Part shown: in pieces, positions 26,192 to 35,314 of the stretch
Layout: every line of letters begins with the position of its first letter
Position numbering within the stretch: position 1 is the first letter of the stretch
Assembly (NCBI GenBank): GCA_020636325.1
Contig: JACJYC010000014.1
Coordinates: forward strand, 1 to 64,000
Source: Lewinellaceae bacterium
Lineage (GTDB): Bacteria; Bacteroidota; Bacteroidia; Chitinophagales; Saprospiraceae
Reading direction: 5' to 3'
Length of the DNA stretch: 64,000 nucleotides
Translations under genes and position numbers: made by a program
Notes under the pieces: model-generated
What the model was told of the DNA's origin: nothing
Databases searched by the model: none
What the model saw: only the letters and a program-made list of their open reading frames with translations

Positions 26192-27277
26192 TCAGCATTC
26201 CAGGTTAAAGACGGCCGTCCTGACCCGTTTGGTCGGGGTTCCATCGGGAAGATCTTCTTCCAGCACGAGCCGTTTGGCTTCCTCCAGGGCAAAAACCTCC
26301 GCCATATTCCGGATGCGCCCCGCCGGTACGCCGTTGCCGTCAAGCCTGGCCATCAATTCCTTTCTGGTAAAAGATTTGAAAACAGGGGACAGGATTTCCT
26401 GCAATTGCCTCCTGTTCCTGACCCGTGCAGCATTATGTGCAAATTCCGGTTGTTGCGGCAGGTCGGGCAGGTTCACACACCGGCAGAGGGCTTCAAAATG
26501 CCGGTCGGTACCCACCGCCAGGACCAGGGCCTTGCCGTCGGCGCAATAAAACACTTCTCCGTATGGTGCAATATTGGGATGGAGGCTGCCCATGGGTTGC
26601 GGGATATGCCCGGCCATCAGCCAGTTGGAAGCCTGGTTGGCCAGGGAGGCTATAGCCGCATCCCAAAGCGATACCCGCACAAGGGCGCCGCGACCGGTTC
26701 TCGTGCGGTTGAGCAAAGCCACCAGCACCCCTTCTTTCAATTGGTGAGCCGCCAGGATATCGATCAGGGCCACCGGCAATTTCGCGGGCAGGCCACCCGG
26801 GTCTCCGGTCATGGACATAAATCCCGTTTCTGCCTGCAGGACGACATCAAAGGCGGGGCGCTCATCCTCCCCTCCGAAGCCTTCAACCTGCGCGTAGATC
26901 AGCCCTGGGTTATCCGCCGCCAGGGAGGCGTAGTCCATACCCAGCCGTTTGGCAGAGCTGTGTTTGAAATTGGCGACCACGATATCGGCCTGCCGGATCA
27001 GGGCCGATACGGCTTCCCGGTCCGCGGCAGACTCCAGGTTGGCGTTGATCGTCCTTTTACCCCAATTCACGCCGGCATAATAGGCTGAGACGGGCGATGC
27101 CGGGTCTTCAGACGGCAATTTCCATTTTCTGGTGATATCGCCGCCCTGATCTCCGTTTTCCACTTTTATGACCTCAGCCCCCAATTCAGCGAAGAACATC
27201 CCGACTGCCGGTCCGGCCAGCACGCCGGCAAGTTCCACTATTTTCATCCCATGAAACAAGGCGATCTCGTTTTTCAT
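26192..27277 (-). CDS. CaiB/BaiF family CoA-transferase
   Basis: A 361-residue family III CoA-transferase, which moves CoA between carboxylic acids through an aspartyl-CoA thioester. The catalytic Asp is Asp144 in PAFDVVLQAETG. Other family motifs are GMKIVELAGVLAGPAVGMFF at the N-terminus, AELGAEVIKVE, NWGKRTINANL and GGLPAKLPVALIDILAAHQ. Its length is slightly shorter than the 400 or so residues typical of formyl-CoA transferase, and the family's wide range means that the acyl substrate (carnitine, succinate, methylmalyl or 2-methylacyl, for example) cannot be assigned. It is divergent from nnr across a 48-base gap that must contain both promoters. Its stop lies 26 bases upstream of the start chosen for the T9SS type B gene. 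Confidence 0.93.
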   Translation of the reverse strand: MKNEIALFHGMKIVELAGVLAGPAVGMFFAELGAEVIKVENGDQGGDITRKWKLPSEDPASPVSAYYAGVNWGKRTINANLESAADREAVSALIRQADIVVANFKHSSAKRLGMDYASLAADNPGLIYAQVEGFGGEDERPAFDVVLQAETGFMSMTGDPGGLPAKLPVALIDILAAHQLKEGVLVALLNRTRTGRGALVRVSLWDAAIASLANQASNWLMAGHIPQPMGSLHPNIAPYGEVFYCADGKALVLAVGTDRHFEALCRCVNLPDLPQQPEFAHNAARVRNRRQLQEILSPVFKSFTRKELMARLDGNGVPAGRIRNMAEVFALEEAKRLVLEEDLPDGTPTKRVRTAVFNLEC

Positions 27278-27325
27278 TTATAATATTGCCGGAACATTTC
27301 CGTTTTGTGATCCAATACGCAAGGT

Positions 27326-28828
27326 ATGAAACTATTCAATGCCGCACAAATCCGCCAATGGGACGCCTATACCATCCAACACGAGCCCATCGATTCCATT
27401 GATCTGATGGAACGGGCTTCCCGGGTTTTTGCCGCCTGGATCGAAAAACAGGCGCCCGACCGAAAGCAGGTAGCGGCCTTTTGCGGTCCGGGCAATAACG
27501 GCGGAGACGGACTTGCCGCATCGAGAATGCTGGCCGAACGGGGGTATCAGGTGAGGGTGTATTGCTGCCAGGAAAACCAGGATCGTTCGGAGGACAACCA
27601 GATCAACCTGGACCGGTTGCGTTTGATACCGGGCGCAGGCGTTCATTTCATCTATCCGGGTGATCCTTTGCCGGAAATACATCCTGATTGGCTTGTACTG
27701 GACGGCCTGTTCGGGTCGGGCCTCAACCGGCCTTTGAAAGGATTCTGGGCCGGTGTGATCGAACACCTCAACCGGGCCGGAGCAACCATCGCGGCGATCG
27801 ACATCCCTTCCGGGCTTTTCGCCGACCAGCCTTCCGAAGGTCCGCATATTCAGGCTGAGTGGACGCTCAGTTTTGAAATCCCGAAAACGGCGTTTCTGAT
27901 GGCGGAAAACCAGGATGCGGTGGGCTTATGGTCGTTCAGGTCTATCGGATTGGCGGCCGGCTTTGCAGCGGAAACGCCGTCGAACAATTATTTCAACCTG
28001 CGCCGGGAAATAGCGGCACTCCGGAAAAAACGCCGCAAACACGACCACAAAGGGACTTTCGGACATGCCCTGATCATTGCCGGCAGTTACGGCAAGATGG
28101 GCGCCGCCGTACTCTCGGCCAAAGGGGCGTTGAAAGCCGGCGCGGGATTGGTGACCGCCCGGATCCCGGAATGCGGATATGCTGCCATGCAGACGGCTCT
28201 GCCGGAAGTCATGGCGGACGCGGAGCGAAGCGCCGATATACTGAAAGGCCCTTTTCCGGATGCCGGTTACCAAGCGGCGGCCATCGGCCCGGGACTGGGG
28301 ACAGCGGAAGAAACCGGCAATGCGGTCCGAAGGCTCATCCAGGAGGCTGAATTCCCCATGGTGCTGGACGCTGACGCCTTGAATCTCCTGGCCAGAAACC
28401 CCGGCTGGCTGGAGGGGCTGCCGGCAAATACGATCCTCACACCGCACCCCAAGGAATTCGAACGCTTATTCGGGCCGACACCAAATAGTTTCGAACGGCT
28501 GGATCTGCTGCGCAACAAGGCCCGCCACCTGGGTATTTATATTGTATTAAAGGGAGCGTTCACCTGCATTGCCACGCCGGAGGGGAATTGTTATTTCAAT
28601 TCGACCGGCAACCCCGGTATGGGTACCGGCGGCAGCGGCGATGTGCTGACAGGCATCCTGGCGGGCTTGCTGGCGCAAGGGTACACTGCCGGAGAAGCCT
28701 GCCTGCTGGGCGTTTATCTCCACGGCCTGGCCGGCGACCTGGCAGCCGCCGAATTGAGCCAGGAGGCGCTCACGGCCGGGGATATTTGCAATTATCTGGG
28801 CAAAGCCTATCAGTTATTGGACCAATGA
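27326..28828 (+). CDS. nnr: Bifunctional NAD(P)HX epimerase/dehydratase
   Basis: A 500-residue two-domain enzyme that repairs hydrated NADH and NADPH. Residues about 1-210 are the YjeF-N epimerase domain (FCGPGNNGGDGLAASRMLAE, IDIPSGLF), which interconverts the R and S hydrates. Residues about 225-495 are the ribokinase-like ADP-dependent dehydratase domain (HKGTFGHALIIAGSYGKMGA, GAGLVTARIP, VLDADALNLLA, LTPHPKEFERL, and MGTGGSGDVLTGILAGLLAQ with catalytic Asp439). Start and length are normal for the fused form. Its stop codon overlaps the start of the sirtuin gene, so the two are translationally coupled, linking NAD(P) repair with NAD consumption. Confidence 0.95.
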   Translation: MKLFNAAQIRQWDAYTIQHEPIDSIDLMERASRVFAAWIEKQAPDRKQVAAFCGPGNNGGDGLAASRMLAERGYQVRVYCCQENQDRSEDNQINLDRLRLIPGAGVHFIYPGDPLPEIHPDWLVLDGLFGSGLNRPLKGFWAGVIEHLNRAGATIAAIDIPSGLFADQPSEGPHIQAEWTLSFEIPKTAFLMAENQDAVGLWSFRSIGLAAGFAAETPSNNYFNLRREIAALRKKRRKHDHKGTFGHALIIAGSYGKMGAAVLSAKGALKAGAGLVTARIPECGYAAMQTALPEVMADAERSADILKGPFPDAGYQAAAIGPGLGTAEETGNAVRRLIQEAEFPMVLDADALNLLARNPGWLEGLPANTILTPHPKEFERLFGPTPNSFERLDLLRNKARHLGIYIVLKGAFTCIATPEGNCYFNSTGNPGMGTGGSGDVLTGILAGLLAQGYTAGEACLLGVYLHGLAGDLAAAELSQEALTAGDICNYLGKAYQLLDQ

Positions 28829-29523
28829 TGAAAAAAATCGCAGTGTTGTCCGGCGCGGGCGTCAGCGCCGAAAGCGGAATAAAGACCTTCCGGGATGCCG
28901 GCGGGTTATGGGAAGGCCATGATGTGATGGAGGTCGCTTCTCCGGACGGATGGCGCCGCAATCCGGCCCTTGTGCTGGATTTCTACAACCAACGGCGGCG
29001 TCAACTGCTTACGGTTGAGCCCAACGCCGCCCACCTGGCCATTGCGCAACTGGAACAATACTTCGATGTCACGGTCATCACCCAAAATGTGGATGACCTC
29101 CATGAAAGGGCGGGCAGCACCCATATCATCCACCTCCACGGCGAGTTGCGCAAATCGCGCAGCACCCGTTACCCCCAAATGATCTATGATTGCGACGGCG
29201 ATATCCTCCTGGGTGACCTGTGCGAAAAGGGCGCCCAGCTACGGCCGCATATTGTCTGGTTCGGTGAGATGGTGCCGATGCTGGAGCCTGCCGCCGAAGC
29301 GGTTGAACTGGCCGAGACGGTCATTATAGTGGGCACTTCCATGCAGGTCTATCCCGCGGCAGGCCTGGTCGGGTTCGCGCCGCCTTTCGCCAGGATCTAT
29401 TACGTGGATCCCAATCCTTCCATCAATTACGAATTGTCCCTGATGGGCAACCTCAGGGTAATCGCCGAGCCCGCTACCACCGGCATCCCGAAAGTAGTTG
29501 AAGAGTTGATGGCCCGGCAGTAG
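28825..29523 (+). CDS. cobB: Sirtuin (SIR2/CobB-type NAD-dependent protein deacylase)
   Basis: A 232-residue NAD-dependent lysine deacylase. The Rossmann motif GAGVSAESGIKTFRDAGGLW, TQNVDDLHERAG and the catalytic His in HLHGEL are all present, as is VGTSMQVYPAAGL. Tyr54 and Arg57 in FYNQRRRQ match the Tyr/Arg pair that in CobB and SIRT5 binds succinyl or malonyl groups, so desuccinylase activity is likely. The usual four-Cys zinc site is reduced: between HGEL and HIVWFGE only two Cys remain (YDCDGD and LCEKG), which is seen in other short Bacteroidota sirtuins. The frame is open further upstream inside nnr, but the real start is the ATG at 28825 (or 28828), which overlaps the nnr stop as ATGATGA. 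Confidence 0.93.
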   Translation: MMKKIAVLSGAGVSAESGIKTFRDAGGLWEGHDVMEVASPDGWRRNPALVLDFYNQRRRQLLTVEPNAAHLAIAQLEQYFDVTVITQNVDDLHERAGSTHIIHLHGELRKSRSTRYPQMIYDCDGDILLGDLCEKGAQLRPHIVWFGEMVPMLEPAAEAVELAETVIIVGTSMQVYPAAGLVGFAPPFARIYYVDPNPSINYELSLMGNLRVIAEPATTGIPKVVEELMARQ

Positions 29524-29598
29524 GAACAGGCCGGATTAAATTCAGCCTTGGGCCGACAAAACCGGACCTTAAAAACCTGCCAAAACATCCATTGTAGT

Positions 29599-29606
29599 TA
29601 ACTTTG
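29599..29606 (+). promoter_or_regulatory. -7 box TAACTTTG upstream of the metalloprotease gene
   Basis: TAACTTTG is an exact match to the Bacteroidota -7 consensus TAnnTTTG and lies 32 bases before the ATG of the metalloprotease. No clear TTTG is present at the -33 distance. Transcription would start near 29613. Confidence 0.5.
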
Positions 29607-29637
29607 TCCACATTTTCAACAAAACCGACAACAGCCG

Positions 29638-32600
29638 ATGATTCGAGTGATCCAAACCTTATTGCTTCTGGCATGCACCATAAGCGTCTTCTCACAGTCA
29701 ACCGAAATTACCCCATGGGCCTCTTCCCAGGAACCGGCACAACAAAAAAGACGGGTGATTGTGCCCAATATTTACCGAACTGTAAAACTTGACGAATCCG
29801 ATCTGCGGTCCTTTCTGGCCAATGTCCCGCAGGAATTTTCCGGAACAGCCCAATCGGAATGGCCCGTCCTCGGCCTTCCCAAACCCGACGGCAGCATCGG
29901 CAGATTCCGCGTATGCGAATCCCCGATCATGCAGCCCGGCCTGGCCCAACGCTTTCCGGAGATCAAAACCTACCTGGGGAAGGGCATCGACGACCCGACC
30001 GCCTACATTCGTTTCGACCTGACGCCCAAGGGATTTCACGCCATGGTGCTTACAACGGAAGGCTCCTGGTTCATCGATCCTTATTACTTCGAACACAGCG
30101 ATTACTATATCTCCTACTTCACGCGGGATTTCACGGGCAACGATGAAGGATTCACCTGTGAATTCAAGCCGGAATCCACTGATTTTTCCGGGGAAACCAC
30201 AGCATTCTCGCCGCTGACCGGAGAAACCCTCCGCATTTATCGCCTGGCCCAGGCCGCTACGGGCGAATACACCAATTTTCAGGGCGGTACCGTCAACCAG
30301 GCCCTTGCAGCCATCACCACCACGATCAACCGGGTAAACACGGTATATGAACGGGAATTTTCCGTGCGCATGATGCTGATCGACAACACGACCCAGGTCA
30401 TCTTCACCAACGGCAGCTCTGACCCGTACACCGGGGGAAGCGCCAACAAAATGAACCAGAACCAGGGCGCCTGCGACAACAATGTCGGCTCTGCCAATTA
30501 CGATATCGGTCACGTTTTTGACGTATCCGACGGCGGTATCGCCAGCCTGGGTTCGGTTTGCGACAATACCCGGAAGGCACGGGGTTATACCGGCACCTCC
30601 AACCCGGTCGGCGACCCCTTTGACATCGATTATGTAGCACACGAAATGGGTCACCAGTTCGGCGGCAACCATACCTTTAACAGCAATATGGGTTCCTGCG
30701 AAGGAAACCGGAACTCCGGAACGGCCTTTGAACCGGGCAGCGGATCCACCATCATGGCCTATGCCGGGATCTGCGGGTCGGACAACGTACAGCTCCAGAG
30801 CAACGACTATTTCCACGGCGGCAGCCTTTCCGAAATGACCAGTTATATCATCGCTCCCGCAGGCGCCAGTTGCGCAACCACTTCGGTTACGGACAATACA
30901 GCCCCCGTGGCGGAAGCCGGCCCGTCGGGCATGGTCATCCCCATCCAGACCCCGTTTGAATTGACCGGCTCGGCCACCGATGCCGAGGACACCGGACTGA
31001 GCTATGGCTGGGAAGAATACGATACCGGCGCCAGCACGGAGCTGGGCCAACCGACGGGAAATGCCCCTCAATTCAGGTCCTATCCGCTTGCCAATGTGCC
31101 GGTCAGGGTATTCCCCCGCTTGTCCAACCTGCTGGCCAATACCGGGAACATTGCCGAGATCATGCCGTATTACAACCGCACCCTGCGGTTCCGGCTCTCG
31201 GTCCGGGACAATCACGCCGGCGCAGGCGGGGTCGATTGGGACAATATGCAGCTGACCGTTTCCAATGCAGCAGGCCCGTTCAGGGTACTGAGCGGCAATA
31301 CGCCGGAGACCTGGACGGCCGGTTCTTTCCAGTTTGTGCAATGGGACCCGGCCAATACCGCCGCCTCTCCCGTCAATGCGGCCAATGTGGATATCTACCT
31401 CGTCAATACCGACGACTTCTACAACCCGATCCTGCTGGTCGGCGGCACGCCGAATGACGGTTATGAAATGATCACGGTTCCGGAAGGCATCAGCGGCAAT
31501 AATTACCGGATCAAGGTCAAGGGCGCCGGCAATGTTTTCTTTGACCTCAACAACGCCAACATCACCATTAATGACCAGGGCGCTCCGGGCGTAGCCGTCA
31601 CGGCAACGACACCGGCCATGGTGGTCTGCGGCGGGGAAAATGCCGTCTATGACCTGAATATCGCCCCGCTCCAGGGATACCAGAATACGCTCAGCATTGA
31701 AGGGGATAACCTACCGTCCGGGCTGAATTTCTCAACCGATCCGGCCGATTTTATGCTGCCCGCATTCCCGACCCTGACCCTGACCGGCACCGAAAATCTG
31801 CCGACCGGGGATTATACCCTGAATTTCAACATCACGGCCGCCGGTTTCGGACAGCCGTTCAGCGTCGACCTTCGTGTTTTTGACAGCACGCCGGAGAACA
31901 TTCAGGTGCAAAGCCCGGCTGATAACGCCAACGGTGTTCCCGTCGATATCGCCTTTGCGTGGGATGCCAATACAAATGCGACCCTTTACGATATTGACAT
32001 CGCCACTGATCCCGATTTTACGCAGATCGTCGCTTCCGCCACCGACCTCACAGACCCGTTCTTTGAGCCGGAATCCAACCTGGCGGACAGCACGCGGTAT
32101 TACTGGCGGGTCAGGGGCAGCAACCCGTATTGCGGCGCCGGCAGCTACACCCCAACCAATACTTTCTTTACGGAAATTGTGCGCTGCGACCGCTTTTTCG
32201 CAACGGATACGCCGAAAGCATTCAACGCCGCTCCGTTCATCTTTTCCAGAGTGACCATTCCGGACGATCTCTTGATCCGGGACATGAATATCGTCGAGAT
32301 CAAAGGCCAGGGCAATCCGCTCGGGAACCTGAGTTTCCGGTTGACCGGCCCGGACGGCGCCAATTATAACCTCGTCGGCGCAGCAACCTGCAACGGCAGC
32401 AGTTTTGATTTCAACATCGACAATGAGGCGCTCCCGGGTCCGCTGCCCTGCCCGTATAACATCGGCGGCACCTACCGCCCGCTGGACTCCTTTGCGGGTT
32501 ATTACGGCGGCAGCGCCAAAGGCGAATGGCGCTTATTCGTTTTTGACCAGGGCGCACCGGGGCAACTGGCCAGCTGGGCCATCGAGGTTTGTTATCCGAA

Positions 32601-32898
32601 GGCGCCGGATGGTGTGCGGGAAGAAATAGCGGCCAACGGCGGCACTTTTGCCGTTTTTCCCAACCCGTCAACCGGCGAGGCTACGTTTACCGCTGACTTG
32701 CCGGCCGGCGCTGATTTGAGGCTCCGGATCACGGACCTGGCCGGTCGCGAAGTATACGGATTCAACCCCGGCAAGCTCAGCTCAGGCGAGCACCGGTTCC
32801 AGGTCTCGCTGGCCAACCTGCCGCAGGGCATGTACCTCTACCGCTGGCTGGACGAGCAAGGCGGTCTTTGGGGCAGCGGAAAGGTTGTGAAGCAGTAA
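29638..32898 (+). CDS. Secreted reprolysin-like zinc metalloprotease with P-domain and T9SS sorting domain
   Basis: A 1086-residue secreted protease. In order: signal peptide (MIRVIQTLLLLACTISVFSQ); a propeptide-like region to about 190; a metzincin domain with the zinc motif HEMGHQFGGNH (His335, Glu336, His339, His345) as in M12B reprolysins; Ig or fibronectin-like regions, including FAWDANTNATLYDIDIATDP; a proprotein-convertase-type P-domain at about 850-985 (IPDDLLIRDMNIVEIKGQGN, FRLTGPDGANYNLVG, GEWRLFVFDQGAPGQLASW); and a T9SS type A sorting domain in the last 75 residues (FAVFPNPSTGEATF, LPQGMYLYRWLDEQ, GKVVKQ). The Met-turn expected after the zinc site fits SGSTIMAYAGICG. It is likely a surface or extracellular protease for nutrient supply. 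A -7 promoter box is 32 bases upstream. A hairpin follows the gene. Confidence 0.93.
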   Translation: MIRVIQTLLLLACTISVFSQSTEITPWASSQEPAQQKRRVIVPNIYRTVKLDESDLRSFLANVPQEFSGTAQSEWPVLGLPKPDGSIGRFRVCESPIMQPGLAQRFPEIKTYLGKGIDDPTAYIRFDLTPKGFHAMVLTTEGSWFIDPYYFEHSDYYISYFTRDFTGNDEGFTCEFKPESTDFSGETTAFSPLTGETLRIYRLAQAATGEYTNFQGGTVNQALAAITTTINRVNTVYEREFSVRMMLIDNTTQVIFTNGSSDPYTGGSANKMNQNQGACDNNVGSANYDIGHVFDVSDGGIASLGSVCDNTRKARGYTGTSNPVGDPFDIDYVAHEMGHQFGGNHTFNSNMGSCEGNRNSGTAFEPGSGSTIMAYAGICGSDNVQLQSNDYFHGGSLSEMTSYIIAPAGASCATTSVTDNTAPVAEAGPSGMVIPIQTPFELTGSATDAEDTGLSYGWEEYDTGASTELGQPTGNAPQFRSYPLANVPVRVFPRLSNLLANTGNIAEIMPYYNRTLRFRLSVRDNHAGAGGVDWDNMQLTVSNAAGPFRVLSGNTPETWTAGSFQFVQWDPANTAASPVNAANVDIYLVNTDDFYNPILLVGGTPNDGYEMITVPEGISGNNYRIKVKGAGNVFFDLNNANITINDQGAPGVAVTATTPAMVVCGGENAVYDLNIAPLQGYQNTLSIEGDNLPSGLNFSTDPADFMLPAFPTLTLTGTENLPTGDYTLNFNITAAGFGQPFSVDLRVFDSTPENIQVQSPADNANGVPVDIAFAWDANTNATLYDIDIATDPDFTQIVASATDLTDPFFEPESNLADSTRYYWRVRGSNPYCGAGSYTPTNTFFTEIVRCDRFFATDTPKAFNAAPFIFSRVTIPDDLLIRDMNIVEIKGQGNPLGNLSFRLTGPDGANYNLVGAATCNGSSFDFNIDNEALPGPLPCPYNIGGTYRPLDSFAGYYGGSAKGEWRLFVFDQGAPGQLASWAIEVCYPKAPDGVREEIAANGGTFAVFPNPSTGEATFTADLPAGADLRLRITDLAGREVYGFNPGKLSSGEHRFQVSLANLPQGMYLYRWLDEQGGLWGSGKVVKQ

Positions 32899-32908
32899 TT
32901 TCGATTGC

Positions 32909-32960
32909 GGGTTGCGCAAAGTTTCATCCGGCGTACAATCCGGTGAGCTTTGCGCAACCC
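32909..32960. terminator. Inverted repeat between metalloprotease and VWA genes
   Basis: gggttgcgcaaag (32909-32921) is the exact reverse complement of 32948-32960, separated by 26 bases, and two further outer pairs form after a one-base bulge. It begins 11 bases after the metalloprotease stop codon and ends 16 bases before the next ATG. No T tract follows, so it may be a partial terminator or a processing site. Confidence 0.45.
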
Positions 32961-32975
32961 CGCCTACACCGCACC

Positions 32976-34190
32976 ATGCCGGATGTCAAAACGCATTTCC
33001 CGGGCTTTTTAAACAGGTTTTCAATCCGGAATCCTTTCTATGCTCATTTCCTGTCGGGACTGCCGGTATCCACCTCCGGCCAGATCCCGGATATCGCCCT
33101 GGGAGAAAGCCCGGAGTATCCATTGAGCATCTGGCTCAATCCCGCATTCGGGGATCGCCTGGCTTCCGGTTCGCCAGAAGCTTTCCAATTATTGGAGCAC
33201 GAGGCGATCCACCTGCTGCTCGGCCATTTCGACAGAAAGCCTGAATATTCCAATACCCGGATCTACCACCTGGCCGCCGACCTCGTGGTCAACCAATATG
33301 TCAGCGCCGTTCCGGCCGGTGCGATCAGCATTAACGATTTTCCAACGCTTCACCTGGAACCCCACCGGGAAATCGGGTACTACTACCGGCGATTGGAAAG
33401 CGCCTGGGAGGCCTTTTTGCGGCGAGTTGCCATTTTGGGCGACCGGGAAACCCTTGACCACCCTTTCACCCATTATTTTCTTTCGGCTTATCCTGCGATG
33501 GATCGCCACCGGTTCTGGCCGGGCCCGGCGGCGCTTCAGGCTTATATAGAACGGCGTCAAATGGCCGCCATCGGCAAACTCCAGGACTGGTTGCGAAACA
33601 AAACCGCCGACGCACTGGCCGGCTTGCCCCTGCCGGTCCGGGATAGCCTTGAAGCATTACAGCGCGGATTTAATCCGGATATTCGCTGGAAAATCCTGTT
33701 CCGCCAATTTGCCGCTACCAGCCGGAGATCGACCTTAAGGTATACCCTCCGCCGGCCGTCAAAGCGATACGGGACCACACCGGGGCTAAAACTCCGCAGA
33801 AGGCGCCGGCTATTTGTCGGTGTTGACGTTTCCGGCAGCGTGGATGATCGGTTATTAGCCGCCTTTTTCCGGGAAATCCACCGCCTTTGGAAAACCGGAG
33901 CGGATATCCATATCCTGGAATTCGACCGCGTTATTCAGCAACGATACCGGTACAACGGCAAGGCGCCGGAAACCGTCACCGGCCGGGGAAATACCGACTT
34001 CACACCGGTGATCGAAGCGGCCGGGGGGCCAAATCCGCCCGATGCCCTGATTTTGTTCACCGACGGCCTGGGCGCGGCGCCGGTCGTACAGCCGGCCACC
34101 CCCTTGCTTTGGATCATTGCAAGGCCGCGAAACAGCCCGGTCCGGGTCCCATCTTTTCCGGGAAGGACGATCACCATGGAAATTCCCTAA
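32976..34190 (+). CDS. Metallopeptidase-like and VWA-like domain protein, partner of a MoxR ATPase
   Basis: A 404-residue cytoplasmic protein. The N-terminal half resembles the putative metallopeptidase domain found with such VWA-like proteins; it contains HEAIHLLLGHFDRKPEY, an HExxH motif starting at His75 with a third His downstream. The C-terminal 130 residues form a VWA-like domain with an intact metal-binding DxSxS motif (GVDVSGSVDD, Asp284), a TDFTPVIEAAGG segment matching the conserved Thr, and LILFTDGLGAAP. Proteins of this build are regularly encoded next to MoxR-type AAA ATPases, as here: the ATPase gene starts 9 bases downstream. The pair may act as a chaperone that inserts cofactors or remodels complexes. 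The frame extends to 32868, but the ATG at 32976 is preferred because it avoids overlap with the protease gene. Confidence 0.85.
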   Translation: MPDVKTHFPGFLNRFSIRNPFYAHFLSGLPVSTSGQIPDIALGESPEYPLSIWLNPAFGDRLASGSPEAFQLLEHEAIHLLLGHFDRKPEYSNTRIYHLAADLVVNQYVSAVPAGAISINDFPTLHLEPHREIGYYYRRLESAWEAFLRRVAILGDRETLDHPFTHYFLSAYPAMDRHRFWPGPAALQAYIERRQMAAIGKLQDWLRNKTADALAGLPLPVRDSLEALQRGFNPDIRWKILFRQFAATSRRSTLRYTLRRPSKRYGTTPGLKLRRRRRLFVGVDVSGSVDDRLLAAFFREIHRLWKTGADIHILEFDRVIQQRYRYNGKAPETVTGRGNTDFTPVIEAAGGPNPPDALILFTDGLGAAPVVQPATPLLWIIARPRNSPVRVPSFPGRTITMEIP

Positions 34191-34199
34191 ATTTGCGGT

Positions 34200-35300
34200 A
34201 TGCCGAATGAAAAGCAGTACGATTACCAGTACCAGGGCGCCAGGGTCGGCCCCCGGCGATTGATCCGTTTTCTGGAGTATACCCTCACCCAGCACCTGGC
34301 TCTGGGGCTGAAACGGCCGATCTGCATCTGGGGGCGCCACGGCATCGGGAAGACGGAGATCGTTGAAACCTATGCCCGGGAAAAAGGCTTTCAGCTGCGG
34401 TATATCGCCCCCGCCCAGTTCGAGGAGATGGGCGACCTGACGGGCATGCCCGCCATTGAAAACGGCAGGACCGTGTTTCGCCCTCCGGGTTGGGTACCGG
34501 CCGAAACCGGCCCCGGCATCCTGCTGATCGACGACGTCAACCGGGCGGATGACCGGATCCTGCGGGGGATCATGCAATTATTGCAACGCCACGAACTGGC
34601 CGGCTGGCAATTGCCCGATGGCTGGCAAATCATCCTGACCGCCAACCCGGACGGCGGCGATTATTCCGTGACCCCCATGGATGACGCCATGCTGACCCGC
34701 ATGCTCCACATTACCCTGGAATTCAACCCGGACGACTGGCTCCGGTGGGCGGAAAATGCCGGAATAGACGACCGCTGCATCCGGTTTATCCGGGCTTATC
34801 CGGAAAGCGTAACCGGCGAAAAGACCACGCCGAGAACCCTGGTCCAGTTTTTCGAGGCCATCGCGCCGATTGAACAGTGGACCGATGACCTGGAACTGGT
34901 GCAGACCCTGGGTGAAGCCTCGCTTGATCTGGCGACCGTTGCGGCCTTCCTGCATTTCATTCAACACGGAAATTCATCCTTGCCCTCGGCAGAAGCCATC
35001 CTGAACGCGGATAATTTCAGGACGGATATAGCGCCCGCCCTCCAACTAAAAAGGGCCGGTACCGATCATCCGGTCGGGCAACTGCACCTCCTCGGAAGGC
35101 AGGTAGTTGCCTATTTGCAAAAAGCGGAAGACATTACGTCGTTACAGGCAGAGAATTTCAGAAAATTCCTGACCGTTCCGGGATTCCCGGCGGATATCCG
35201 CCTGAAAGTTTTACAGGAATTGAACCACCACCCCCGTTTCGACCGCCTGACCGAAGGCGATTTTTTGAACCGGGTATTGCTGAATAATTTCGAAAACTGA
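34200..35300 (+). CDS. MoxR-family AAA ATPase
   Basis: A 366-residue cytoplasmic ATPase. Walker A is in WGRHGIGKTE (about residues 44-53), Walker B in ILLIDDVNRADD, sensor 1 in QIILTANPDGG and an arginine-finger region in DAMLTRMLHI. The layout (N-terminal AAA core of about 200 residues, C-terminal helical lid and a 100-residue extension) fits MoxR/RavA relatives. It is encoded 9 bases after the VWA-like gene, and the two almost certainly work together: MoxR ATPases use VWA partners as adaptors to remodel or activate target proteins. The M28 peptidase gene follows 14 bases later, so it may be in the same transcript, although it is a secreted protein and probably not functionally linked. Confidence 0.93.
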   Translation: MPNEKQYDYQYQGARVGPRRLIRFLEYTLTQHLALGLKRPICIWGRHGIGKTEIVETYAREKGFQLRYIAPAQFEEMGDLTGMPAIENGRTVFRPPGWVPAETGPGILLIDDVNRADDRILRGIMQLLQRHELAGWQLPDGWQIILTANPDGGDYSVTPMDDAMLTRMLHITLEFNPDDWLRWAENAGIDDRCIRFIRAYPESVTGEKTTPRTLVQFFEAIAPIEQWTDDLELVQTLGEASLDLATVAAFLHFIQHGNSSLPSAEAILNADNFRTDIAPALQLKRAGTDHPVGQLHLLGRQVVAYLQKAEDITSLQAENFRKFLTVPGFPADIRLKVLQELNHHPRFDRLTEGDFLNRVLLNNFEN

Positions 35301-35314
35301 CTTAACATTACCTC

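Noticed and set aside
25050..26549. Plus-strand 499-codon frame opposite the T9SS type B and CoA-transferase genes
   Set aside because: It spans the boundary of two recognisable minus-strand genes and has no domain or start context of its own.
28588..28824. Upstream extension of the sirtuin reading frame
   Set aside because: It lies wholly inside nnr, its translation is Arg/Gly-rich without domain character, and the coupled ATG at 28825 starts exactly at the sirtuin Rossmann fold.
29638..32898. Astacin- or thermolysin-type assignment for the metalloprotease
   Set aside because: The motif HExxHxxGxxH followed by a Met-turn fits metzincins; thermolysin needs a distant Glu third ligand, and astacin has a different sequence after the zinc site.
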